Shown: in pieces, positions 31,882-43,500 of the stretch | Position numbering within the stretch: position 1 is the stretch's first letter | How the letters are laid out: each line of letters starts with the position of its first letter | Source of the DNA: Podocnemis expansa | Taxonomy: Eukaryota > Chordata > Testudines > Podocnemididae | Assembly (NCBI GenBank): GCA_007922195.1 | Contig: ML681963.1 | Coordinates: 55,600,005 to 55,664,004, forward strand | Direction: 5' to 3' | DNA: 64,000 nt | The notes under the pieces: generated by a model | What the model saw: only the letters and a program-made list of their open reading frames with translations | Databases searched by the model: none | What the model was told of the DNA's origin: nothing | Program-made: the position numbers and the translations under genes

Positions 31882-33269
31882 AGATTCCAGGCAGCACTGG
31901 CACTGGCGAATGTCACTGTAGCTACACCAACAGATGGGGGTATTCATGGGAACTTGAAACATTCATGTAGGGTTTTCCTCAGCTGAGATGCATGAGAAGC
32001 ATCTGCAGAAATGTGGCAGAGGGAAGAGGTACTCTGGAAACTTTCAACAAGGAGCTCCATGGAACTTCAATAAATATTTACTGGAACAAGTATGCTGCAA
32101 ATGACCCTTCGGAGACAGAACAATCCCTGCTAAACTCACAGACCTCTCTGAAGACGCAAGAAAGTCGGAGAGAATTTTTTCAGAAATGCTGCTGAGAACA
32201 GGTTGGCTGGGGACCTGGGTTTGAGCGTGTGCTGGGTCATGCATAGGAAAGAATGAGCCACTCTGGAAACAATATGAACCTGTCCTTGTTTCTAGAACTG
32301 AAGCTGAGCCAGTTCTGAAATGTCTGAGTAACTGTCCAGCCAGCAACTGGGACTGACGGAATACCCCAAGAGAGTTGCTTCTTCTTGAGAGATTCCACAG
32401 CTTGGCTCTGCATATGTAAGACATCTGACATATTCAGCAAGCCATGGCTTGGGAGCTGCTCTACAGCATGTCTGAATCTGAACCTTTGGGGATTTGACTG
32501 CCGCTGCTCTCAAAGGACCCAGGTATGCCTATAATCCTGGGAGATCCGAAAACAACCCTCTCTGCGTTCCCTGCACCAAAGATGATACCAACCAGGCAGT
32601 AAACAGGCTCCCTTGGATATGCTCAGCTGGGAGAGTGGCCAGCCATGCCATCCCTTGCCAACTCCCCCACCTGTGAAGGAGCTACACTTGGGGCTCTGTG
32701 GACCACACAAAGCCTCTGCTGGACTTATGGGCCATCAGGGTAAGTAACCAGGCTATCAGCCTCACACAGGCACTGCCACCTCTCCATCCCTGAAACATGG
32801 AGAAGGGTGGCTTCCAAGGGCCCATCCTGCCTCAGCCAACAGTCTCTCTGGAAACAGAAGAAAGACCTACCGTAAGACCAAACATCAAGAAAGCTGTAGA
32901 GGGTCAACAAAGTATCGGGGAAAGGCAGGCAGGACAGTCTCTGAGTCTGCAAGCAACACTATCATTTTCAAACCAGCAAAAGGATAGTGAGTGACAAAAG
33001 CAGTGCCCAAAAACTTTGTGCCTGTTAAAAGCCAACCCATTAAAAAACATGACCTTATGGAGCCAAGCTAAAGAAGGGGACAGACATCCATGTCTGTTTT
33101 AGCTACATACAGCAAGCAGAGCTCTCACAAGCGAGGAGAGGTCCCCCATTATGGAGGCAGAGGGATGCTGGCAGCCCCTTGACCCTCATGCGAGTGGGGA
33201 ATATTCTCAGGTCATGACATGCCACTGGGGTCAGCTAAGCTCCTACCCTGACAGCTGCAGCCAGAATAG
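31882..33269. other. No gene recognised
   Basis: Unique-looking DNA with no coding block I can support. The position, 1-2 kb upstream of ANGPT4 exon 1, makes distal regulatory sequence possible, but nothing specific can be read. Confidence 0.35.
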
Positions 33270-33277
33270 CATATCCC

Positions 33278-33418
33278 TAGAGCTCTGCACAAATACAAAT
33301 ACATGGATCTGTATCTGACCTGCATCTGCAAGAAATGGTCCACAGATATCCGTGTTGTATCTGCAGATGCAGATATAATGTGGATATCCGCAAATATCCA
33401 TGGATTTGCAGGGCTCTA
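33278..33418. mobile_element. hAT MITE, 141 bp
   Basis: Ends TAGAGCTCTGCA and TGCAGGGCTCTA form the inverted repeat. Flanks CATATCCC (33270-33277) and CACATCCC (33419-33426) match at 7 of 8. The interior is a run of GATATCCGC-like words. Confidence 0.7.
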
Positions 33419-33869
33419 CACATCCCCTCTAAGCCTTCTCTTCAGTGGGCCAAATAGTCTGAGCTTCCTCAGTCACTGTGTGGGGCAGCCAGGGCTGGTT
33501 TTCCTGACCTTGTCAGGGAGAGCTGGACCCTGTGGGTAGCCCAGCAGAGTGCTTTGACAAACCGGTGCCTGACAAGAGATTTGTGCCTGCAGAGAGTTGC
33601 CAGGACCAGAAAACAGGGTGCTAGGAAGCAGTCTTGGGGCTCTGCCAGGAGCTGAGATCAATTTGTTCTCCAACCTTTGCCAGGCAAGTGAGTCTGCATT
33701 GAAGGGCAGGAAGGCCTCCAGGCCAAGCAGAGCCTGAGATAAACGGAAAGCCCCAGGGCTGCTGACCTTTGCTGGGGGGCTAAAACACATTCCTGCGCCT
33801 CATTATCTCCTTGGAGGGAGCTGGATTCCAGGGGACAAAGCATCTTCCAAGTGGGCTGGGATGTGTTCC

Positions 33870-34206
33870 AAAGCCCCGCAGGGGGCGGGAGAGGAGCTGG
33901 GGGGCAAGGGAGGGGCCAGGGGAAGGAGGGCTTAAAATAATGATGATAAACTTCCTGCAGTTGTTAGGAGAACATGGGCCAGAGGTATAGGAAGCAATCA
34001 TCGGCCTCTCTTGTGGAAAGCCAGGCTCAGGGAGCAGGATTCCTGGCCAGCTGCACTCCCAGCCTGGGAGCTGTCAGACGCCACATGGCTGAGCAGGGGG
34101 AGGACTTTTGAGTGTCCCATTGCAGGCAGGCAGGGCAGAAGCAGGGAAACTGGTACGTGAAGTTCAGAGTGGACTCTGTCTGCTGAGTGGGGATAAGTCC
34201 ATGAGG
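33870..34206 (+). promoter_or_regulatory. Candidate ANGPT4 promoter and 5' untranslated region
   Basis: A G-rich stretch (33880-33925) with GGGGCGGG and GGGGAGGGGCC-like boxes precedes a TATA-like CTTAAAATAA near 33931-33940, which would place transcription start near 33965. The untranslated leader would then contain out-of-frame ATGs, including a nine-codon frame from 34085 that ends at 34111. There is no direct evidence for the start site. Confidence 0.4.
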
Positions 34207-34512
34207 ATGGGAGCCAGGGGAATGCTGCTGTGGTTAATGCTGGCTGCACAGGCTGTGATGGTGCTGGGACTGGGTTCCCACCTGAAAGGGAAGGAGAGCC
34301 CAGACAGACCTCAGCACCGGGTGCAGCATGGGCCCTGCAGCTACACCTTCCTGCTCCCAGAGATAGGGAGCTGTCATGCCTCTGCCACCAACTACCCAGT
34401 CTCAAACTCACTGCAGAGGGATGCTCCATCCTTGCCTGAACACAAATGGCCAGCCAAGAGGCTCCAACAGCTGGAGAACATCATGGAAAACAACACGCAC
34501 TGGCTGCAGAAG
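34207..34512 (+). CDS. ANGPT4: ANGPT4 exon 1: signal peptide and clustering segment
   Basis: Codes residues 1-102. A hydrophobic signal ([17 protein letters not shown]) is followed by the [11 protein letters not shown] segment and ends with NNTHWLQK, the classic exon 1 end of angiopoietins. Donor GTAAGA at 34513, phase 0. Confidence 0.9.
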
Positions 34513-37500
34513 GTAAGATCTGCTCAGGGCTCACTGGGATTACACTGGTTCAGATAGAGGGCCAGCGGCAGGTCAGGCGCTTTCCAAACACAGCGTGTGG
34601 CCTGTGAATGTTCAGCATTGCAAAGCTGCCTCTGGAGGCTGAGAGTCAAACAGGGCTCCCTCTGCCCCTGGCATGTAGGGGTGACTCTGGTGTTTTGCTC
34701 CCTTTCTGCTGTGGATGCAAAAGCCAGGTGAGAACCCAGCTTGCTCTCCCCTGGCTGTGCTGGGTCTGTAACAGAAGAGGTTTGTTTGCTCTGTAATGTG
34801 CAAGCGTGTGACCCAGGGGGAACATCCAGCACCACTGTATAACCATGTTTCAAAGGGGCAGCCGTGTTAGTCTAGTAAAGCAAAAAAAGCAAGGAGTCTT
34901 GTGGCACTTAAAGACTAACAGATTTATTTATCGCATGAGCTTGTACAATCATGTGGTGCTGGCCACCTGGAGGGGATGCTGTCAAAGGCTGTTTCCCAGG
35001 AACTGCTATATAATTAGATAGTTACAGGGACCAAAGAAAACAGGGAGTCCTGCATCACTTTTAAAGACTAACAAATTTATTTATTGCCTGAGCTTTCATG
35101 GGAGAAAATTCCCTTTGTCAAAGCATCTGAAGTGGGATTTTTCTCCCATGAAAGTTCATGTGATAAATAAATTTGTTAGTCTTTAAAAGTGACAGAGGAC
35201 TCCTTGTTTGTAGTGCTGAGCTAGACTAACACGGCTACCCTTCAGGGACCAAAGAGACGTCTCACCTTCACCCAGCAGTCTTGGCACTGTTGTGTAAGTT
35301 ACTCCCACAAATGAGTAAGACAGGACAAGGGCCTTGGCCATTCCAATGGGTAACTGATCTATTGATCCTAGAAATCTATCATCCCGCCTCATCTTAAAAT
35401 ACCCACCCTTGTAAATCTGTTTAAAAGATTAGTCTCTACTTGCCCTCTTTTGAGTGTGCCATGCTTTCAGTCACTTCTGACCTGGGTTCTGTTACTCGTT
35501 GCCTGGCGTCTTTTTACCAGAGGAGCCAGAGCTGAGCAATTCGTTTTCTGGTTTCCTGTCCAGTTCCTTTAAAACCCAGGAATCAAAACTCAGTTGGGTT
35601 CGTGAGTGTCTCATTCTTGAGGCGAGAGTTTGAGAGGAACTCTGCAGCCAGTTACACCGGTGTAAATAGGGAATAATTCCACTTACACCTGTGAACTGGC
35701 ACTGAGGTGAAGATCAGAACTGAGTGCTGTGAAATCGGGAGTTCTGCCACTGGCTTCTCTGGGTCCAGGATATACATGGCTCCTTTCTACTCAGAAATAC
35801 CACTTGCTTAGGACACAGGCACCATTCACGTAGTAGAGGGGTGCTTCCTTCCTTTCTTCCCAAGCTGCTTTGAGGGGTGTGGGTATAATTCAGGCCACAT
35901 TACACCTCTTTCCAAATATAGCACAGGGCAGAACAAACTTCTTTACACTCTACCAAACCAAATATTGGCACTAGGGGAGAATTTAATTAAAAATAAACCC
36001 CTCCGAATAAAGAAAAAAAACCCCATCAGTTCAAAGGCAGAGGGCATCTCAGTAGTGTGTGGGAAATTATCTGAAAGTGACTAATACCGCCCTGGCTATT
36101 TAATAGCTATCCTTGTTAGTGGAGCTGTGTGTGGAGTATGCTGTGTGCATCTTGAAAGCCTTTGAAAGACAAGGTGCTGCCTAGATAGCTTGCAGATTCT
36201 TGTGATTGTGTCCAGTGGCAGTGGTTTTCAAACTTTCAGTGGCAGCAGCAGGGAACTCTGTGACTGAATACCTGAGGGTCTGTGACCCAGCATTGGGTCC
36301 TGATCCATAGTTTGAAAACCACCACCCTATGTCTGAGGTCAGGATAAGGTCGCCAGTATTGGAAAGCAGGGATTTGTCTTTAGAAGCTGGGGGATCTTAG
36401 GCTGTGTTCCCACAGCACTCTTATTTCGAAACAACAGAGGTTGTTTCGAAATAAGAAATACCCTGTTCACACGACGCACGGTTGTTTCGAAACAATTTAA
36501 ACCCCATGCGGGGACAAAACAACGTTGTTTCGAAACTATTGTTTCGAAACAACGCTGTGCGAACATGTTGTTTCAAAACAACGGTGACTTGTTTCGAAAT
36601 AACTGTTGCCTGAACCTGCTTTTCGCGTTGAGCTTTTTTCCTTAATTCAAATTAACAAACTGTTAATTCGAATTAAGTTATTTTGAAATAAGGTGTTATT
36701 TCGATACAAGTTGTTTCGAAACAACCATATCGAAATAACCCCCTGTGTGTGAACACAGCCTTAGATGTTGGTGCTACTGAACCTGCTATTTGTGGGAAAG
36801 TCCCCTTCTGTCTGTCAGCCAGCATTTTATACGTTCCCCAGCCTGCTGGACGCCCAGCAGTTCAGAGGGCAGCTTGTGCTTTTACAGACATGCCACACTC
36901 AGTGTGCAGAAACAGCAGGGTGGACAGAGAGGGTCTTCCTTGGGCTGCCCTGGCCCTGCTGCACTGCAGGAGTTAAATGGAGATGTGTAAGCCATTGAAA
37001 TGTGGAGGAGAAAACATTCATCTCAGCTGTTTCCTTTCCCTGGACACTCAAATGTGCATTTATTGCCTATACAGCCATGGATCATGTTGGCTCGGTGGGA
37101 AGGTAAACAGTGTTGACACTGTTCCCTGCAGAGTGGGACACGCGGAGTCGGGGTGCTGCTTTGTTCCCAGCACTGCTCAGTTCCTGGCCCAGTTTCTCCT
37201 CCAAACCCATCAGGGGAGCAGGATTGCTGCCCAGTCGACTGAGAGCTGGGAGACTCAGCCAGAGAGGTGCTCTGCCCCCGTCCCCCTGGGCACTGATGGC
37301 TGGGAAATGAGATGCAGTCTGGTCAATTCTGGTGGCTGAGCAAGGGCAACAGGAAGAAACTGCAAAGAGGAATGCAAGGGGGCATCTGGCTGCTCCGTAA
37401 CTGGCCTGCCTACCTGTCTTTGATCGCTTGGACTCCAATAGTAGAGCTGTGGTGACGTGGTGTAGAGCACACAAGGCTGGAAATGTCATGTACTGCTAGA

Positions 37501-40500
37501 GCCCACCTAGACCCTGTCATTGGCAGGAGGGCAGGCGTTGACACTAGAGCCTGTCTCTTAGCCAGGCAACTACCACCAAGCAATTTCCTGGGTGCTGGGC
37601 TGGCTCCAACCACGCCAGGTGGACACCAGAGGTCATGCAGCAGCGAAAACTCACGTGTTTTTTATGTGGCATACATAGAAGCACCCCTGCACTGAGTTGC
37701 CAGCAACATCACCACTCTCAGCACTGTGGGAGTTTCCCATCCAAAACGACCTGGGAAAAGCCTGCTTTGCTTCATGCTCACAATAGCTACAAGTTGTGGG
37801 GGAAAACAGCAATTAAAGCTCAAGTGATCCACTTGGCACCTGGTGCCAGCCTTCCTCTCACAGAACCTGCCACTCTGTTTCACAATCTGCTTGTGAAATG
37901 TGGATGCCACACACTGGACGTACTTGAGCTGTGGCAGCCTGGGGGTTCTTGGAGCCTGGCAGTACCCCAAAGAGCCCAGCTACCTTGCCCAAGTGGGCAT
38001 GGACTGTCTGCCAGCCAATAGAAACCACAGCATATACTAAAGGGCTGTGTCTACACTTACCATGTCAGTTCGAATGACTGAATTTGAACTAGTCAATTTC
38101 AACTAATAATTATTAGTTCAAATTGAGTCAATTCGAATTGACATGGCTAGACAAGAAAATCCTATTCAAATCGGCATGTCCATGGACTGGACTTACCAAT
38201 TCGAATTGGCGGTGGGCACCATGGGAAGTGTGGCAAGATGGCCATGGAAAATGGCCACTGCCACAGCCAATCCCCTGCTAGTGCCACTAGAGCTGGGGAG
38301 TGGATGTTTTATCCCATGCCAGGCTCAGAGTGCTGGAGACTTGCAGGGGATGTTTCCCCTGCAAGGAGGGGGGGAGGGATTCCCCTTGCCCCCCCCAGAA
38401 GGGTTGCCCCTATGGGGAACCCCCCCCCCAGGCTGGAGACCTGCTTGCCTGCCAGCGGTGCTGGAGCTGTGCTGGTGGCATGGCTCCATCCCTGCTAGCT
38501 GCAGGCAGGGAAAACACCCCCACGCGTGCTTCTCCCTGGGCAGCTGTGCAACGGGAAAGCACCCCACTGCGCACGGCTCCTGCGGGGCTGGCTGTGCGCA
38601 GGGAAAGCACCCCCCAGAGGGGCTTCTCCCTGGGCAGCTGCATGTGGGGAAAGAACTCGTGTGTGCGCAGCTCCTGAGGGGCTATCCACATGTGTGGCAA
38701 GCCCTGCAGGAGTCATGCGTGGGGGTGCTTTACCCGCATGGGGCTGCCTGGGGAGAAGCCACGTGCAGGGGGTGCTTTCTCTGTGCATGGTCAGCCCCGC
38801 AGGAGCCGCGCTGGGGGGGGTGCTTTCCCTGCGCGGGGCCAGCATGGCTGAAGCGCTGGCTGGGGTCCCTGTCCACAGCCAGGGGACAGGAACCCCATTC
38901 CTGCCCCTAGCCGGATTGTGCTATAGGACTGGTCTTCCTTCCAACGTGCCATGCACCCTGGGAGGAAGGTCAGCCCAGGTCAATTCAAACTCACTGTAAC
39001 CTGGACTTCAATGTCAAACGAGGTTTGACGAATTGAAAGTCAGGTTTCATCAATTCGAACTGAGGAGTGCCTCAGTTTGAACTGATGAAAGCGGGTATGT
39101 CTATACACTTAATAGAATTCGAATGGATGACAATCAATTCGAATTCTGCTCTAAGTGTAGAGATACCCAAGAGGTTTGGCCAGTTCTGAGTGTCAGGAAA
39201 GTGCATGCTCAGTCTTGCCAAAAGTCTCTGGGGGGACACTGTCTCTTGGGGGCAAATCCTGCTGCTTGGCAATGCCTCAGCTGCAGTAGGAGAGAACAAC
39301 CGTTACTCCATTGGAGGGACTCATAGAGTTCAAGGCAGAAACCGTTTGCTTCGGACATTTCCCCTTCAACACCTGCTAAACACTCTCATGTGATGCACAA
39401 CTCAAGGCTGTCAGCAATTCATTTCAAACCACGTATGGTCCCCGCACAAATCTCCCATTCATGGCATAAAAAATCTAGACAGATAGATTCCTTGCTCCTG
39501 CTTAGAGCAGGGCTAGGTCCAGCAGAGAAGGGATTACCTGCCTCCCAGTTGGATCCGCTAGTCGGTAAAGGATGGGAATGGGGCTCCAGATACCTGAGCT
39601 CCGTTGCTGGCTTTGGTTCAGGCTCTCTGTGCCTCAGTGCCCCAACTGCAACATGAGGAAAATTAACCCTTTCCATCCTGCCATGAGGCGGGGATGGTCT
39701 CCCACTCGTGGGATTTCAGCACAATTGGTCTCCGTCCATAGGGCCTGCAAGCACTGCTGAAATCAGGGCATATGGGTCCAGAGAAAGGAGTTAAATTTCG
39801 CTCAAGGAAGCTGGGGTTGAAAATCAGGCATCTTAAGGACGGGGTGGGGGGAGTTCCTTCTGTAGAGTCCAAGAAGGCCCAGCCGTATGATCAGTCATTC
39901 TGTTACGTGAAGCCATGCTGCTCTCCATGCCAGGCTCAGACTCCTTGAGCCAGTGAGAACCTGAAGTCTAGTTCTGCCATGTCAGGGAAGCTAGGAGCTC
40001 CTGGCAAAGGACAAAGGGATGGGGATTTTACAGCTCCGGCTAATGCTGCCAACTCTGCCGTATTTGGAATGACTCTGCTTGGCCATCGCTTACTAACAGG
40101 AATGAAGGTCTAATGGCTGCAGCACAGGGCTGGGTGTCAGGAGACCAGGCTTCTGTTCTTGGCTCTGCCACCGTTTCAGCGTGTGACCTTGGCCATGTCA
40201 GTTAATTTGTCAGTTCTGCAAAAGAGGACCTAGCTGTATTACAGTGATGGGCAGACAGGGAGCAGCCAGGGTGAACAGCATGTTGCTCACTCTTGGCCAG
40301 CTGGCCTAGTATTAACCATGAAAGTCTCAACCTCAGCTGACTCCTCAGGTGATGGGGATCATGAACCTGCCTCAGTTCATTCATGTCTGTGATGTGCTTT
40401 CAAATCCTCCAATGGCCCAGGCTATGTACACACTCCCACCTTGTATTATAGCCAGACACTCCACTTCCTCGTTAAAATCTGTTTTATGGCTGAGGACCCC

Positions 40501-43500
40501 CCCCCACCGACTCCCCCCAAATACTCTCCACCCTGCCAGTGCAGCCCCTGTAATTCCTTTGCACTCCTTCCCCCACAAGTGCATGGCAGCAATGGAATGC
40601 AAGAGACAGCTCTTTTCTATCCACATGTCACGTTGGGCCTGTTATTATGGGATGTGTTCCTAGAAAGAATGGTTCGGGAAGTGCGGTCAGACAGCACTTT
40701 CCAGCCATTGTGGCTCTGTAAACAGAAGTGGCCAAATTATGCAGGGTGCCTCTGGAGCTAGGTTGTTAATTTTTATTAACTGGCTCCTGTTTCTGGGATT
40801 CATCACAGACCCCAGGCCCTGGTCAAAATCAACTGGACTCAAATCGGAGGTTTGGTTTGCTGTTATGTTGCAGTTTTGCAGGAAATATCAGAGTTTGAGC
40901 TTCTTGGGACGAAAACCGCATGAGAGTTTTGCCATTTCAGGAGAGAGTTGATGGGTCTGAGGAGTATAAAAATAACTCAGATTGTACAAGTTTAAACCAG
41001 TCACTGCAAAGCGAGGCCCATCCTGCATTACTGTGGGATGGGCTCCAGCAAGAGTTTAGGGATTTAAGTATGTCCTTTTTTATGTCTGTATGACAGAGGG
41101 AAAAAGTGATGCAGTAAACCAGGCACCAGGTTGGACTTGGCCCCGCTCTTAGGCCACATGCACCTGTGCACCTGGCTGTCATTTGTGAATCCCAAGGGCC
41201 CCTTCAAGGTGATGGCCCCACAATGGCCAGGGCCCCATCCAGCCCCACAGACCTACCTCTCCCACTGCTGACAACTCTTGTGCAGATCCAAGCTTGGCTA
41301 CATGAGCCAGCCATTGCGACACCTTGCAGAGCCTAGACACACAGACGACCAAGCCTCTGAGCACCACAGGAGACCAGCAAGGGAGCCCACTGCTGGGCTG
41401 ACCTCTGAGGAGGCTAACTGCTGGGCGCTGAGCTATCCTTCACTCTCACTGCTGGGAGCAACAAAAGCCAGCAGGAGCTCCCCGGCTGTGACTGACCCTC
41501 TGACATTGCCTTACATGGCCAAGTCTCTGAGGCACTGGGCAGCAGCCTGACCAGCTTCCTGTTTGTGCTCTGAGCTGGCTTGCAGTGGCAGACCCATGAG
41601 AAATGAAGGCAGACACCATACATCACTAAGTTTGATCTGCACCTTGGCTTCTGAGCTGGGAAACTTGGAGGGATTTGATACCATGTAGCCAAGAGTCTAA
41701 AGGCATCTTTGCTCTCTATTTGTCTGACTGTCCCAAGGCACAGCAGGCACGACAATCCTGTCTCCAGTGAATAGAGCATTAACTCCATCCATTGTCTGGA
41801 CTTCTTTCCTTCTCTCCTTTTCCCTTGCACGGGGACTAACAGAAATGTCTGTCTGGGAGAAGGCAGGAGCAGGGAGGATGGATGAAGGTCCCCAGCTATG
41901 GTTCTGGAGTGGGATGAAACACAAAATGGAAATTTGACTAGGGCTTGAGCCAAAGCCCACTACAGTGTGTGCACTGACCAATGGACTTTGGCTCAGACCC
42001 TTATTTTCCTTTCTTGTTATAGACATTATTCCCCAAAGTGTGAACCTGGCTGCAGGTGCAGAAACTGTTTCGCCGCCAAGCCAGCCCTGTCACCACCCAG
42101 ATGTCCAGCAAGAAGTGCTCTCCAGTGTTTCACAGCCCCAGCCCAGCATTATTTGACTGACTGAGCACTTAGGTGCGCATTAGCCCAACAGGGCCTTCTG
42201 CAGGCTCTCCTGCCCTGAGGGAACTCCCCATCCCCAGAACCAGGAGTCAGGCCCCTGCAGTGCCCCATTCCAACCCCACTCATTCCTTTGTGGGTGGGCG
42301 TATAGCCCTCATCCAATTTTGGCCTAGTCCCAGCTACATGGATGAAGAGAGCGCAGAATTTGCAGCGACAGTGGGTCAGGCTGCCAATGCAGCAGCCTCC
42401 GTGATGAGAGCAACATAGCAGCTTGTCAGAGATAAGAGCCCCCCTCCTTACTCTCCCCCTCCAACTGTTTCAGACAGCAGCAAAACAAGGCTGTGGGAAG
42501 GTTTGGGGTTTTTTCTTCTCTTCCCCTTTTAAAGCTTAATAGCTCCTCCCCGCTTTGAAAGCCCTTGGAGACCAGCAGCATTTCACAGCCATTTCAAAGG
42601 CTATCATCTTCTGGCTTGTTTTTCAACAACGAATCAATGTCCCTGCTCAGGCCTTCAAGGGGACAGCAAGCCTAGGGTCTCTGAATATCAAACAGGAGCT
42701 TCTCGCACCCGCTAAAATGCAAACTCAGAGGCAGGTTCAACCTCATGCCCCTCTATGATCCTCTGCTCGGCTTATGATGTTGGATTCAGGATCCATCTCA
42801 TTAGTCTCTGCAACACCAACACCATGGAGCCCTGTGAGCTCTGGAGGATGTTCTTGGTTTGTGAGTGGGAGGGGCAGCGTTAATAAGTGCAGTATGATAA
42901 TAACACCAAGGAAGCCCAGTGATGACTGAGGACCCCAGTGCACCAGCAGATGGTCCCTGCCCCAGAGAGCTCACAAGCCATTGAGGAAGTCTGTGTACTG
43001 CAATGAGATGCCTGCTATGCACAGGTTTGAGCCCTTACCCTGGTGCATTGTGCCCTGGCGCTCTCAACTCAGACATGCAAAGAGGAGCCATGGCTGGGCA
43101 TGTGAGGAGCAGAGTTTCCTTCCTCACTCCCCTGCCACAGTGAAAGGAAGCTTGGCAAATGACCGCAGGGGCAGTCATATTTATACATCACCAGGGCATG
43201 CTGCCTGCATGAACAGGACAGAGAGAAGTGTTTGTGCAGCAAGGCCTTGAGTGCAAAACAAATACTGCCCCCTCACCAAGGTCTTTGGGGTGGGGGTGGG
43301 AGGGTCAGTGACAAAAGAATTGGCAGCAAGAAATGAATGGGGGTGCTTCTCATGCTCCTTCATTTACCACATATCCCCTCCAGTGGAAGGAGCGCAGGGA
43401 GGGAGAGCTGTTCAGTGGTTAGAGAACAAGCCAGTCTCTGAAACCCATTCCCAGCTCTGCCATGTCTGACTGCAGGCACTCCCACTTCACGTCTTTACAC

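Noticed and set aside
34108..34200. Upstream extension of the ANGPT4 reading frame from a TTG codon
   Set aside because: TTG is not a plausible main start in a vertebrate gene. The hydrophobic signal peptide begins at the ATGs at 34201/34207.
38143..38999. A 255-residue + strand frame with repeated cysteine- and glycine-rich units
   Set aside because: It spans the tandem core of the element at 38043-39168. No signal, domain or splice support.
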